Part shown: piece after piece, positions 16,218 to 26,300 of the stretch
Numbering within the stretch: position 1 is the first letter of the stretch
Layout of the letters: every line of letters begins with the position of its first letter
From: an uncultured Bacilli bacterium
GTDB taxonomy: Bacteria; Bacillota_I; Bacilli_A; RF39; UBA660
DNA: 44,843 nucleotides
Reading direction: 5' to 3'
Assembly (NCBI GenBank): GCA_934097085.1
Contig: CAKONK010000012.1
Location: 1-44,843 of the forward strand
The notes under the pieces: generated by a model
What the model was told of the DNA's origin: nothing
The model's input: the letters and a program-made list of their open reading frames with translations, nothing else
The model's database searches: none
Position numbers and translations under genes: made by a program

Positions 16218-16226
16218 TGTTATAAT
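16218..16226 (+). promoter_or_regulatory. Extended -10 promoter of the exported thioredoxin-like gene
   Basis: TG-T-TATAAT, 20 bases before the ATG at 16247, with GGGAGGAAG between them. Confidence 0.6.
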
Positions 16227-16246
16227 TAGTTTAAGGGAGGAAGAAT

Positions 16247-16834
16247 ATGAAAAAAAGAATACTTGCGTTACTTACATTAATTTTATTTATACCAACACTT
16301 GTTAATGCAAAAGCAAAAGTTAAAGTTTATATGTTCGAAGCTGGTGGTTGTCCTTATTGTGAAAAAGAAGAAGAATATTTAAAAGGACTTGATGGATATG
16401 AAAAAACATTTACTATTGTAAAAAAAGAGCTTTATGTTGACCATGTTGATTGGGCAGAAGGTAAGGATTATGAGCTAGGCAAAAAAGTGGCTGATGCATT
16501 TAAAAATGCTGGGTTCGAAGATGCTAGTCATGAAGCAACACCTTTTGTAGTAATTAGTGATTTATATGCAGCATCTGCTTATAGTACTTCACTTGAAAGT
16601 GTTATTAATGAAGCATATGAAAATGGTGATAAAGATATTGTTCAATGTTATGCTGATGGTAAAGATAATTGCTTAGATCATTTAAAAAAAGACACATCAA
16701 GTTCATCAAGGAATTATACACCTATAATAGTAATCACAGGTTTAATTATTTTAATTACTTATGTTGTTAAATCTTCAATTGATACAAAAAATATTATTAA
16801 AGAAATAGATAATATTAATGCTAAAAAAAGATAA
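16247..16834 (+). CDS. Exported thioredoxin-fold protein with C-terminal membrane anchor
   Basis: 195 aa. A Sec signal peptide (cleavage predicted after NA21) is followed by a thioredoxin/glutaredoxin-like strand and the redox motif CPYC (Cys35-Cys38). A cis-Pro-like segment, EATPFVVIS, follows. A Ser-rich linker leads to one membrane helix (about 155-172) and a short charged cytoplasmic tail, so the domain faces outside and is held at the membrane. It probably handles thiol-disulfide exchange on exported proteins. Two extra Cys (QCYADGKDNC) may form a structural disulfide. A hairpin terminator follows at once. Confidence 0.8.
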   Translation: MKKRILALLTLILFIPTLVNAKAKVKVYMFEAGGCPYCEKEEEYLKGLDGYEKTFTIVKKELYVDHVDWAEGKDYELGKKVADAFKNAGFEDASHEATPFVVISDLYAASAYSTSLESVINEAYENGDKDIVQCYADGKDNCLDHLKKDTSSSSRNYTPIIVITGLIILITYVVKSSIDTKNIIKEIDNINAKKR

Positions 16835-16839
16835 ATTAA

Positions 16840-16868
16840 AAAGAAAGATTATGCGTCTTTCTTTTCTT
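16840..16868 (+). terminator. Terminator of the thioredoxin-like gene
   Basis: AAAGAAAGA and TCTTTCTTT form a nine-bp stem with a seven-base loop, followed by a T-rich tract. It overlaps the 3' end of the convergent acyl-CoA synthetase gene. Confidence 0.6.
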
Positions 16869-18576
16869 TTTCCTCTAATTCTTCGTTTTGCAACTTCTTA
16901 AAATCTATTTTACCCATTTTAGTTTTAGGAAGTGATTTTCTAAAATCATATTTATAAGGCCATTCAAATTTTGCGAGTTTACTTTCAACATATTTCTTAA
17001 TATTCATACGAAGTATAGGGTTATCTATAACATCATTTTTAAGAACGATACAGGCTTTAGGAACCTCAACTTTATATGGATGAGGTATACCAACAACGGA
17101 GCAAGTAAGTACAGCATCGTGTGACTGAATAACCTCTTCGACATGTTGAGGATATACATTATAACCACTTGAAATAATCATCCTTTTAAGTCTTTGTTTA
17201 TAAAATACTATACCATCATTATCAATATAGCCAATATCACCAGTATGAAGCCAAGTATAACTATCTTTATGCACCTGGAGAACTTTATTTGTTTCTTCTT
17301 CATTATTTAAATAACCAAGCATAACGGTTGGAGCACTTATGCATATTTCACCATCTTCGTTATTTCTAACTTCAGTTTGAGTAAATGGCTTAACAATTTT
17401 AACATCATTACCAGGTCCAGGAATACCAATAGCACCAGTTTTATAATGATAATCAAAGTTTGCAATTGCACCCGCTAAACACTCGGTCATACCGTAACCT
17501 TGACTTATTTCTACATTAGAGTTATGTTTTCTGAAAAAGTCATTTATTCTTAGCTCTAAATCTTTTGATAAAGAGTCACCACCGACAACCGCATATTTTA
17601 CAAATGATAAATCTTTAGTATCACTTTGAAGTAAAGCTTCATATAAAGTTGGCACACCGATAATCATTTGAGGTTTATATTTATTAATAATATTTGCAAA
17701 TTCTGATGCTTTAAATGTTGGAACTAATATTACCTCTCTACCAAGACATAACATTGAATTTACACTAAGAGCTAAACCAAATCCATGAAACACAGGCATA
17801 ATTGCAAGAATCTTATCACCTTTTTCAAGTTTTTTAAGCATTATTATTTCTTGTACAGTTAAACTATTAAAGTTACCATTTGATAAAACTATTCCTTTGC
17901 TAATACCTGTAGTACCACCACTTTGTAATATACAAGCTGGTTTATCAATAACATTGTAATATTTTTTATATTCAAAAGGCCTTTTATGTCTTAAAAACTT
18001 TTTATAACTTATAAAGTTTTCTTTACATGGTATAGTATATTTATTAAACATTTTTAATTTATAACCAATTTTTAATAATAATGGTAATGAATTTGCGGCA
18101 GATACACCAATTATTTTTGTAACTTTTGTTCCTTCAGTAATATCATATAATTTATCATAGGAAGCATCAATTGCTACGATAATATTACTTTCATTATTTT
18201 TTAAAATATTTTTTATTTCCTCATTACTTGAAAGAGGATGAACCATATTACTAACTGCTCCGATTTTATTAAGTGCATAAAAAAGTATTACAGCTTCAGG
18301 AATATTTGGAAGTAGTAATGTAACAATATCCATTTTCTCAACGCCTAAATAGGTTAAACTTTGGGCTGCTTTATCAATCATTTTTAAAACTTTTTCATAA
18401 GAAAAAATTCTATTATAATAATTTATTGCATTATCTTTTGGGTTTTGGCTAGCATAAGAGTAAAAATTATCATAAATTGTTTCATCTTTTGCTTTCATTT
18501 TTCTTTCTTCTTTAGTATAACATTTATTCCATCTGGAATAAGATTTTAATTTTCTTTCTAGTTTAAATAAAAACAT
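16849..18576 (-). CDS. AMP-forming acyl-CoA synthetase (long-chain type)
   Basis: 575 aa, ANL superfamily. It activates a carboxylic acid, probably a fatty acid, as acyl-AMP and then acyl-CoA. The phosphate-binding motif is LQSGGTTGISKGIVLS, followed by QGYGMTE, the TGDIGYIDNDG motif with the ribose-binding Asp, and the C-terminal Lys motif KTKMGKIDFKK. The start ATG has AGGAGG four bases upstream; a Met at residue 27 is an alternative that would remove a basic N-terminal tail absent from most homologues. It is transcribed alone, convergent with the preceding gene. Confidence 0.9.
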   Translation of the reverse strand: MFLFKLERKLKSYSRWNKCYTKEERKMKAKDETIYDNFYSYASQNPKDNAINYYNRIFSYEKVLKMIDKAAQSLTYLGVEKMDIVTLLLPNIPEAVILFYALNKIGAVSNMVHPLSSNEEIKNILKNNESNIIVAIDASYDKLYDITEGTKVTKIIGVSAANSLPLLLKIGYKLKMFNKYTIPCKENFISYKKFLRHKRPFEYKKYYNVIDKPACILQSGGTTGISKGIVLSNGNFNSLTVQEIIMLKKLEKGDKILAIMPVFHGFGLALSVNSMLCLGREVILVPTFKASEFANIINKYKPQMIIGVPTLYEALLQSDTKDLSFVKYAVVGGDSLSKDLELRINDFFRKHNSNVEISQGYGMTECLAGAIANFDYHYKTGAIGIPGPGNDVKIVKPFTQTEVRNNEDGEICISAPTVMLGYLNNEEETNKVLQVHKDSYTWLHTGDIGYIDNDGIVFYKQRLKRMIISSGYNVYPQHVEEVIQSHDAVLTCSVVGIPHPYKVEVPKACIVLKNDVIDNPILRMNIKKYVESKLAKFEWPYKYDFRKSLPKTKMGKIDFKKLQNEELEEKEKKDA

Positions 18577-18698
18577 AGTTCCTCCTACATAATATTATTA
18601 TATAACATTTTTCTTAAAAGAAGTAACTTTTAATGAAATTTAATTCATTTTAACTATCTATAAACATAAATTTTACATAAATTATTATGGAGGTAATT

Positions 18699-18881
18699 AT
18701 GAAAAACTTAATAAAATGTTTATTACAAGTTAAAACGATTATTACTTTAGCGGCTACATTTGTGTTTGTTTATCTATCAGTTAAAAATCAAATACCAACT
18801 GAAACAATTACAATGATTGTAGGAATGGTCTTTACATATTATTTTAATAAAAAGGAGGATGATCATAATGGAAGTGTTTAA
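18699..18881 (+). CDS. Holin-like small membrane protein
   Basis: 60 aa from the ATG at 18699 with GGAGG spaced eight bases away; an upstream ATG at 18687 is part of that site. It has two short hydrophobic segments (TIITLAATFVFVYLSV and ETITMIVGMVFTYYF) separated by a polar turn and a charged C-terminus (NKKEDDHNGSV), the usual layout of small phage holins. It overlaps the lysin gene by 14 bases. The holin call rests on size, topology and the partner gene rather than a recognised family. Confidence 0.6.
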   Translation: MKNLIKCLLQVKTIITLAATFVFVYLSVKNQIPTETITMIVGMVFTYYFNKKEDDHNGSV

Positions 18882-19698
18882 ATTTCCTAAAAAAAGTTAT
18901 TATTTAACGCAAGGTTTTGGAGCAAATACTTTTTCTCATAAAAATAGAAAAGCAATCGATGTTTCCGCAAGGGGAGGATATAAAGAAATATATGCACCAT
19001 TTTCAGGGTATGTATCTAAAATCTATGTAAAAAGAAATAATTCTTATACAATATGGCTTACCTCAAATGAAAAGGTACTTTGTGCTGATGGAGTAGCAAG
19101 ATTTGCAGTTGTAATGATGACTCATCCAAATAAGATAATTAATTATAAAGTAGGGCAAAAGTTTAATCAAGGAGATTATTTATTTGATGATGGTACCACG
19201 GGTAATGTAAAAGCTCATTTAGACTTAGAAATAGCAGTTTATGATAATAAAGAAAGCATTGTTAATAATTGGCAAAGTATAAGGGGAGACTGGGGTTTAG
19301 TAAATGCCGTAGATCCCACAAAATATATGGTAATGGATGATAATACTTTAATTATAAATGATTATTATAAACAGCAAAATAAAAGATATATTTTTAAAAA
19401 GATTAGTGAAATAAGAAAAAACGAAGAATACGTTAAAGGAGACTATAAAACTTTATATAATATGTATGTGAGAACTGGACCAGGAACTAATTTTAGGATT
19501 AAGAAAGTATCTGAACTTACTAAAAATGGTAAAGAAAATAGTCTATATAAAAATATGAATTCTTTAGCACTATACAAAAAAGGAACAGTTTTTACTGCTC
19601 TTGAAATAATAAATAATAATTCATCTTATTGGGCAAAAACTCCAAGTGGGTATATTTGTTTAAAAGATTTAAATGCTACATATGTAAAAAAAATATAA
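18868..19698 (+). CDS. M23-like peptidase with SH3 domain (endolysin-like)
   Basis: 276 aa from the ATG at 18868 (AAGGAGG nine bases before it); there is no signal peptide, as in phage endolysins that need a holin. The N-terminal half has the M23 layout: QGFGANTFSHKNRKAIDV (His24, Asp31), IYAPFSGYV and GNVKAHLDLEIAV. In M23 the last motif is HxH; here it is His117-Leu-Asp119, so one zinc ligand is changed. The C-terminal third contains an SH3b-like cell-wall binding segment (YNMYVRTGPGTNFRIKKV...WAKTPSGYICL). It pairs with the holin-like gene but no structural phage genes are nearby, so it may be a domesticated lysis cassette. Confidence 0.75.
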   Translation: MEVFKFPKKSYYLTQGFGANTFSHKNRKAIDVSARGGYKEIYAPFSGYVSKIYVKRNNSYTIWLTSNEKVLCADGVARFAVVMMTHPNKIINYKVGQKFNQGDYLFDDGTTGNVKAHLDLEIAVYDNKESIVNNWQSIRGDWGLVNAVDPTKYMVMDDNTLIINDYYKQQNKRYIFKKISEIRKNEEYVKGDYKTLYNMYVRTGPGTNFRIKKVSELTKNGKENSLYKNMNSLALYKKGTVFTALEIINNNSSYWAKTPSGYICLKDLNATYVKKI

Positions 19699-19699
19699 T

Positions 19700-19957
19700 T
19701 TATTTATTAATATTTTCTTCATCAAATAATTCTTTAATATCAATATTAAGTGCATCTGCTATTCTACCAATAACTACTAAAGTGAAATATTTATTTGGAT
19801 TAGCACTTTCAATTTGTGAAATATAATGCATTGAAACATCGATTTTATCGGCTAGTTGCTGTTGAGTTAAATTAGCCATTTTTCGATGTTTTTTTATATT
19901 AATTCTTACAATGTTATAGTAATAATAATCGTTGTGTAAACTTTTATTATCTTTCAT
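19700..19957 (-). CDS. XRE-family transcriptional regulator
   Basis: 85 aa from the ATG at 19957; a GTG three codons earlier is less likely because AGGTG is then too close. A Cro/C1-type helix-turn-helix is clear: MANLTQQQLADKIDVSMHYISQIE, then a typical third-helix context (IADALNIDIKELF). A short Asn/Tyr-rich N-terminal extension precedes it. It is convergent with the lysin gene, one base apart, and resembles small phage or mobile-element repressors, so it may control the lysis pair; this is inference. Confidence 0.85.
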   Translation of the reverse strand: MKDNKSLHNDYYYYNIVRINIKKHRKMANLTQQQLADKIDVSMHYISQIESANPNKYFTLVVIGRIADALNIDIKELFDEENINK

Positions 19958-20024
19958 CCTAATCACCTACATTAATTTTATAATAGCCACTAGTTAGAAA
20001 TATATGCACTGACAGTTAGAAATG

Positions 20025-20033
20025 TGATATAAT
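20025..20033 (+). promoter_or_regulatory. Extended -10 promoter of the zinc-ribbon membrane protein
   Basis: TG-A-TATAAT lies 27 bases before the ATG at 20061, with AAAGGAG in between. Confidence 0.55.
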
Positions 20034-20060
20034 GTTATTTAAGAAAAGGAGATATGATAT

Positions 20061-20444
20061 ATGGATAGTTATAATTCTTTAGAGGAATACAAAAATAATA
20101 AAAAATATACTTGTATAAAATGTGGTACTTTAATTAAAAATATTTCTGATGGTTGTCCAAAATGTAATTGTCATGAATATATAGAAAATAATCTTAATCA
20201 AAGATTCGAAAATATGCTTAGAGATAATAATCTTCTTGCAAGTTTATTATTTGTTATTGCATGGCTTACAATTGCTTTAGGTTTTATTTTTGGTATTGTC
20301 ATGGGTGGTGAAACCAATGAATTTGATTTTATTATTGCATTAAAATATTGGGCTATTTCTGATATTTGTGCAATTATCTTTTTTTCTCTATCAGAAATTA
20401 TAAGAATACTACACGATATAAGATATAAGATTTGGTTAAAATAA
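20061..20444 (+). CDS. Zinc-ribbon membrane protein
   Basis: 127 aa, start preceded by AAAAGGAG. A zinc ribbon CIKC...CPKC (about residues 18-35) is followed by a short linker and two membrane helices (about 57-80 and 93-115). Proteins of this layout are common in Gram-positive genomes with no established role; the ribbon would face the cytoplasm. No partner is evident. Confidence 0.65.
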   Translation: MDSYNSLEEYKNNKKYTCIKCGTLIKNISDGCPKCNCHEYIENNLNQRFENMLRDNNLLASLLFVIAWLTIALGFIFGIVMGGETNEFDFIIALKYWAISDICAIIFFSLSEIIRILHDIRYKIWLK

Positions 20445-20463
20445 TGTCCTAAGTAAAAAAATA

Positions 20464-20472
20464 TGTTATACT
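20464..20472 (+). promoter_or_regulatory. Extended -10 promoter
   Basis: TG-T-TATACT, 23 bases before the ATG at 20496, which has AGTGAGG as a weak ribosome binding site. Confidence 0.5.
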
Positions 20473-20495
20473 ATTTATAGTAGTGAGGTTTAGTT

Positions 20496-21452
20496 ATGAA
20501 AAAAAATTATAAATTTATTTTAGCAATTATTGCAATACTTTTATGCATTCCTATTGGTATTGTAGTGGGAAAACATATTATTGATAAAAATTCAAAAACT
20601 AGTTATAGTACTTTTGAGTCAGGCAAAATTCAATATGAAACTGAATATAAAGTAAAAGAAAATGGTGTAAAATATATTTTATTTACTATACCAAATGTTG
20701 ATGGTTGTGGTGATAAAATAGAAAATGTTAGAAATGAAATAGATAATGGTACTTTAAATATATATTTTGATTTTGAATACTCATGTGGAGCATGTGCTCC
20801 TGAGGATGTAACTTTTGAAATACCAGTTAATACTGATGAAACAATTAATGAGATAAAAGCATATTACCAAGTTGTGAGTAGCAAGAATTGCGATCCAGAC
20901 TTTATTGCTAAACCAATGATATACATTTATCCAACAAGTGATTTAGATTTAAAAATAAAACTTGTAAATGATGATAAACTTACACATACATACCCAAAAT
21001 ATAGTAATGAATGGAATGTTCATGTAACAAAAGATGGTAATATATATGATTATAAAACAAAGAGAAATTATTATGCATTATACTGGGAAGGAATAGATAA
21101 TACAAGTATTAATATGAATGAAGGTTTTGTTGTAAAAGGTGAACAAACATCTACTTTCCTTGAAAACAAGCTTTCTTATTTGGGATTAAATGATAAAGAA
21201 ATAAATGAGTTTATAGTATACTGGTTAAATAAGATGGAAGATAATAATTATAATTTTATAAGATTTAGAACTATGGAAGAAATAAATGAATATATGCCTT
21301 TAGAATTTAGTAAAAAACCCGATACTTTAATAAGAGTAATAATGGATTTTAAACCATTAAATAAAAAGCTTTATGTAAAAGAACAAAAATTAGAAAAAGT
21401 AGAAAGAAAAGGTTTTACGATAGTTGAATGGGGAGGAAGAGAAATAAAATAG
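20496..21452 (+). CDS. Membrane-anchored protein of a gut-Firmicutes family (KPxIYxYP)
   Basis: 318 aa. One N-terminal membrane helix (residues 7-25) is followed by a beta-rich domain with a paired Cys motif (CGACAPEDV) and a larger C-terminal domain starting KPMIYIYPTSDLDLKIKL. That C-terminal domain, with YPKYSNEWNV, YYALYWEG, NEFIVYWL and the ending GFTIVEWGG, recurs in many clostridial and gut Bacillota genomes as I remember it, but no function is established. It is probably extracytoplasmic. A terminator overlaps its stop codon. Confidence 0.7.
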   Translation: MKKNYKFILAIIAILLCIPIGIVVGKHIIDKNSKTSYSTFESGKIQYETEYKVKENGVKYILFTIPNVDGCGDKIENVRNEIDNGTLNIYFDFEYSCGACAPEDVTFEIPVNTDETINEIKAYYQVVSSKNCDPDFIAKPMIYIYPTSDLDLKIKLVNDDKLTHTYPKYSNEWNVHVTKDGNIYDYKTKRNYYALYWEGIDNTSINMNEGFVVKGEQTSTFLENKLSYLGLNDKEINEFIVYWLNKMEDNNYNFIRFRTMEEINEYMPLEFSKKPDTLIRVIMDFKPLNKKLYVKEQKLEKVERKGFTIVEWGGREIK

Positions 21453-21465
21453 TTCCTTCCTTTTT
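21431..21465 (+). terminator. Rho-independent terminator overlapping the stop codon
   Basis: GGGAGGAA and TTCCTTCC pair over eight positions (one G-U) around a 14-base loop and are followed by TTTTT. Confidence 0.6.
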
Positions 21466-21548
21466 ATTTGACTGTAAATAGTGAAAAAAATATTCAAAGT
21501 TATGTAAATCATTATTTTTTTGTTTTATAATAATATGGGAGATTTTAT

Positions 21549-22397
21549 ATGAATAATTATATTTATTGGGTTGTAATATATTTAGTATTTTCACTTATCT
21601 ATGCTCAAACTTTTAAAAAAGCTAATAGAAATATGAAAGATGCAAGTGCATTAACTGTTTTACTTGAACTTTTTACAGCTTTTTTTGCTATATTTTTTAT
21701 TCCATTTTTTAAATTTAAGTTACCAGATAATCCGTATGTTTATTTAATTATTTTTATAGTTACAATAATTTATGCAGTTACTGATAGACTTAATATTGAG
21801 GCAAGATATGGACTTAATCCATCAACTTTTTCAATGCTTAAACAACTTTCAAGTGTTTTTCTAGTAATATTTGGCTTTATCTTTTTAAAGGAAAAATTAG
21901 TTATAAAAAAGGTTATCGGTGGTATAATTATTATAATTGCTAATATTTTATTAGGTATGAATAAAGGAAAAGTTTCCTTTAACAAGTATTTTATAATGTG
22001 TTTTATATCAAATTTCTTATTTGCTATTGCAATGCTTATAAATGTAAATATATCTAGTAATTTTAATATTGCTTTTTATACAATTATTACTGTATTTATT
22101 CCCTCAATATATATATTTTTATTTAATAAATTAAGTTTTAAAAAACTAGCAAATGAGTTTTCATTATATGATAAAAAAAGATTTATTATCGCAGCATTTT
22201 CTTGGTGTATAATGTTAATTTCTTCGGTTAAAGCATATGAATATGGATCTGTTTCTATAGTGGCACCACTTTTAACATTATCAATGATTACAAATACAAT
22301 TTATGAATATATTTTTGATAAAAATAAAAAAGATTTATTATTTAAATTATTTATAAGTTTTTTAATTATAATTGGGGTTATTCTTATAAAAATGTAA
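21549..22397 (+). CDS. DMT (EamA-like) permease, copy 1
   Basis: 282 aa with about ten hydrophobic segments arranged as two five-helix halves, the layout of drug/metabolite transporter superfamily permeases. Helpful segments are SMLKQLSSVFLVIFGFIFLKEKL in the first half and SVSIVAPLLTLSMITNTIYEYIFD in the second, which correspond to the EamA helix-3/4 region. Substrate unknown. The start has GGGAGA upstream. It is followed after 21 bases by a second DMT gene, so the two may act as a pair. Confidence 0.75.
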   Translation: MNNYIYWVVIYLVFSLIYAQTFKKANRNMKDASALTVLLELFTAFFAIFFIPFFKFKLPDNPYVYLIIFIVTIIYAVTDRLNIEARYGLNPSTFSMLKQLSSVFLVIFGFIFLKEKLVIKKVIGGIIIIIANILLGMNKGKVSFNKYFIMCFISNFLFAIAMLINVNISSNFNIAFYTIITVFIPSIYIFLFNKLSFKKLANEFSLYDKKRFIIAAFSWCIMLISSVKAYEYGSVSIVAPLLTLSMITNTIYEYIFDKNKKDLLFKLFISFLIIIGVILIKM

Positions 22398-22418
22398 CAT
22401 AATAAAAATGGAGATATT

Positions 22419-23273
22419 ATGTATTTAATTTATGTATTAATTATAATTTTAATAAGTGGGACATTAGATATTATTGAAAAAAAAGCTAGTGAAAAAGATG
22501 AACTTAGATTTTGGGCATTTGGATGTTCTACTTTTGGAGTTTTTGAAACTTTACTTGGTATATTTCTTTTAAATAGTAGTTTTTCATTTTCCGTAAAAGA
22601 TTTATTTTTAGTTTTACCGGTATCATTGCTTAGCAGCATTGGTTATTATTTTTCCGTACTTGCTTTAAAAAATGGAAATATTTCTAAAGTAAGTGTAATA
22701 ATGAGGTTAAAAATTATTTGGGTATTAATATTATCAAGTATTTTTTTACCAAGTGAAAGATTAAAATTTTTACAAATTATTTTAGTATTTATAATTCTTT
22801 TATTAAATATATTACTTAATTATAAAAAAGGTAGAAAAGGTAAAGATCTAGGAGTAATTTATGCATTTGGTTATTTATTTTCTAATGGTAGTGCAACATT
22901 TATTAACAAATTAATAACACTTAAAATAGAAAACACTATGGCAATAACATTTTATTCAGGTATAACTAGTATATTTTCAATTATTTTAATTCTTTTGTTA
23001 ATTAATAAAGTAGATTTGTTAAATTTAAAAAAATTTAAAAGTAAAAAAGAAGTTCTTGTTATGGAATCTTTAGAGGTAATATCAATGATTCTTTTGCGAA
23101 TTGCTCTTAAAACAGGGAATGTTGTTATTATATCTAGTTTATCATCAGCCTCAATTATTGTAGCAACATTCCTTGCAAATATAGTTTTTAAAGATAAAAT
23201 ATCCTATAAAAAATGGTTTATAATAATACTAATAGTTTTATCTTTAATAACTTTATCAATAATAAGTATTTAG
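22419..23273 (+). CDS. DMT (EamA-like) permease, copy 2
   Basis: 284 aa, ten hydrophobic segments in two halves, similar in plan to the preceding gene but clearly diverged. Typical positions are ALKNGNISKVSVIMRLKIIWVLILSS and ALKTGNVVIISSLSSASIIVATFLAN, both in the EamA style (Gly-Asn-x-Ser then a hydrophobic run). The start has GGAGAT upstream. The tandem arrangement suggests a heteromeric exporter or a duplicated transporter; substrate unknown. Confidence 0.75.
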   Translation: MYLIYVLIIILISGTLDIIEKKASEKDELRFWAFGCSTFGVFETLLGIFLLNSSFSFSVKDLFLVLPVSLLSSIGYYFSVLALKNGNISKVSVIMRLKIIWVLILSSIFLPSERLKFLQIILVFIILLLNILLNYKKGRKGKDLGVIYAFGYLFSNGSATFINKLITLKIENTMAITFYSGITSIFSIILILLLINKVDLLNLKKFKSKKEVLVMESLEVISMILLRIALKTGNVVIISSLSSASIIVATFLANIVFKDKISYKKWFIIILIVLSLITLSIISI

Positions 23274-23295
23274 TCTTTAAAATAGAATAAATGTT

Positions 23296-23304
23296 TGGTA
23301 TAAT
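23296..23304 (+). promoter_or_regulatory. Extended -10 promoter of the SNF2 helicase gene
   Basis: TG-G-TATAAT, 21 bases before the ATG at 23326, with TTGGAGGG in between. Confidence 0.6.
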
Positions 23305-23325
23305 ATTTTTATACTTGGAGGGTTT

Positions 23326-26300
23326 ATGAATAAAAATGAAAATGTAGATAAAGATAAAATACTAGAATTTGTAAATGAATTTGATTATAAAAATGGATTA
23401 GATTTAGTTAGAAATGTTAGATTAATTAAACATACTCGAAGTGGCTATGAGCATACTTTTGAATTTAATGTTAATGATAATAATTCATATTTTGGAAATG
23501 TTGGTGTTCAAATAGATACTTTTAACGGAAGTATAAGTGAGCTTTATTGTTCATGTAGTTATTATGGTATATTTAGAAAATGTAAACATATTGCTGCTTG
23601 TTTAATTAAAAATTATAATGACATTTTTAAAGTTGAGGAATTTGATACAAAATTAATAACTGATGATGTTCTTTTTCCATTCACTGTAAAAGAGGAAACC
23701 AAACCAGTTATAAAAAAAGAAGTTAATATAGATATTGAACTTCATAAATATACTTATTATGCAAATAGATGTGATTTTAAATTTAAAATAGGTATTGATA
23801 AAATGTATTCTTTGAATAAAAAAATATATGATTTTTCTCGTGCTTATTTATCTAAAAGAGGAACAGTTACTTTTGGGAAAAACTTTATTTATGATCCAAA
23901 TATACACTTTTTTAATGAGAAAAATTGTAATTTAATCGAATTTCTTATATCAAAGGATTCAAATTACTTTAATTTAGTAGGTAATGATACTTTATCCTCA
24001 ATAATCATGAGACTTTCACAATATAATATTAAGTATTATGTTAATGATAATTATATGGGTACTTATTCTGGTATTTCTCAGAATTGTCCTTTAGAAAGCT
24101 ATTTAGAAAAGATAAATGATAATTATGTTTTAACATTTACAAATATTGATAATTTTGATTATATTGGAGCTAATCCTCCATTTGTATTTTTTAAAGGTAA
24201 AATAGTTCAATTAGATGATAAAACAATTGATTTAATTAATAAACTTTATAGATATAATGTAAACTCAATAACTATTCCCCAAGATAAAATTGATACTTTT
24301 AAAAATGGACTTCTTCCTAAAATAAAAAGTGAAATTAAAATTGATGATAATGTTGCTGGAGAAATAGTAATTGGTAATAAACCAAAAGTTAAACTATATT
24401 TTGATTCTAAATATGATGGAATAATTTGTAATATATTATTTAATTATGGTAATAGAGAATTAAATTATTTTGATGTTGATAAAAATATTATTCGTGATGA
24501 AGAATTTGAAAATCAAGTAGTCGAAGATGTTTATTCATACAATTTTAAAAAAGAAAATAAACGTTTTATAATGGATGATATAGATTATATTGGAGCTTTT
24601 ATCGAAGAGGATATGATTTCTTTAGCAAAAAACTATGAAGTTTATTCAACAGAAAATTTTAAGAAAAATAAAATGATTAAAACATTAGTTAAATCATCAT
24701 TTTCAATTGGGCAAGATAATATATTAAGTTATCATTTTGATTTAAATGGTATATCAGATAAAGAAATGAATGATATGATTAATAGTTATAAAAATAAAAA
24801 GAAATATTATAGGTTAAAAAGTGGAGATATAGTTAATTTAGAAAATGATGAAAATTTAAAGGAATTTAATAGTTTACTCGAAGATATGGATATCAATGGA
24901 GTATATTCAGGAACTATACCAAAATATCGTGCAATTTATTTATCTAGTTTAAAAGATAATAAATATTCAATAATTGAAACTAATAATTTATTTGATGATT
25001 TTATTAATAAATTTAATCAATATAAAGATGCAGATATTAAGTTTTCAAAAAAAGATTTAAATATTTTAAGAGATTATCAAGTTACTGGTGTTAAATGGCT
25101 TTATAATATTTATAAATGTGAACTCGGAGGTATTTTAGCCGATGAAATGGGACTTGGTAAAAGTATTCAATTTATTTATCTTTTAAAAGAGGTTATTAAA
25201 GAAAATAAAGATGCAAAAATATTAATTGTTTGTCCTACATCACTAGTATATAACTGGCAAAAAGAGTTTGAAAAATTTGGTCAAGATATATCAATTAAAG
25301 TTATGTATGGTCATAAAGAAAAAAGACATAATGAATTAAATAAAATTAAAGAAAATGTTATTATTACTTCATATGGTCTTATCCGTGAAGATGAAGAATA
25401 CTATAATAAATTAGATTTTGAGGTAATGGCTATTGATGAGGCTCAAAGTATTAAAAATGCCACAACAGGTATTACTAAGTGTGTAAAAAAAATTAATGCT
25501 AAAGTTAAATTCGCTTTAACCGGTACACCACTTGAAAATAATGTTACAGAACTATGGAGTATATTTGATTATATTATGCCTGGATATTTAACTAATCTAA
25601 AAGACTTTAATACAAAATATGGTATAAAAGATATAGATGAAAAGTCCACTAAAGCATTAATTGATTTACAAAAACAAATTGCACCATTTATTCTTCGTAG
25701 AAAAAAATCAGATGTATTAACAGAATTACCACCTAAGATTGAAAATAATATTTTTATTGACTTGAATGAAAAACAAAAAAGTGTTTATGCAATGGAAGTT
25801 AAAAAAACCCGTAAAGAGATGGATGAAATTATTGAAAAAGAGGGTTATGATAAAGCAAGATTTAAAATTTTACAACTTCTTACTAAATTAAGACAACTTT
25901 GTATTGACCCTAAAATAGTCTATGAAAATTATACTGGGGAAAGTTCTAAAATTACTGAGGTTACAAAAGTTTGCAAAGAGGTTATTGCAAATGGTCATAA
26001 AATACTTTTATTTTCTTCGTTTAAAACCGCTATTGATATTTTAAATAGAGAATTTACTAATGAAGGAATTTCTACATATGTAATTGATGGTAGTGTTGGT
26101 GCTAAAAAAAGAAATGAACTTGTTGAAAAGTTTAATAATGATGATACAAATTGTTTCTTAATTACGATTAAGTCTGGTGGAACAGGTCTTAATTTAACAA
26201 GTGCGGATGTTGTAATTCACTTAGATTTATGGTGGAATCCTCAGGTGGAAAATCAAGCTACAGATAGAGCTCATAGAATAGGTCAAAAAAACATTGTTGA

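Noticed and set aside
18699..19957. Complete prophage
   Set aside because: No integrase, terminase, portal, capsid or tail genes adjoin the lysis pair.
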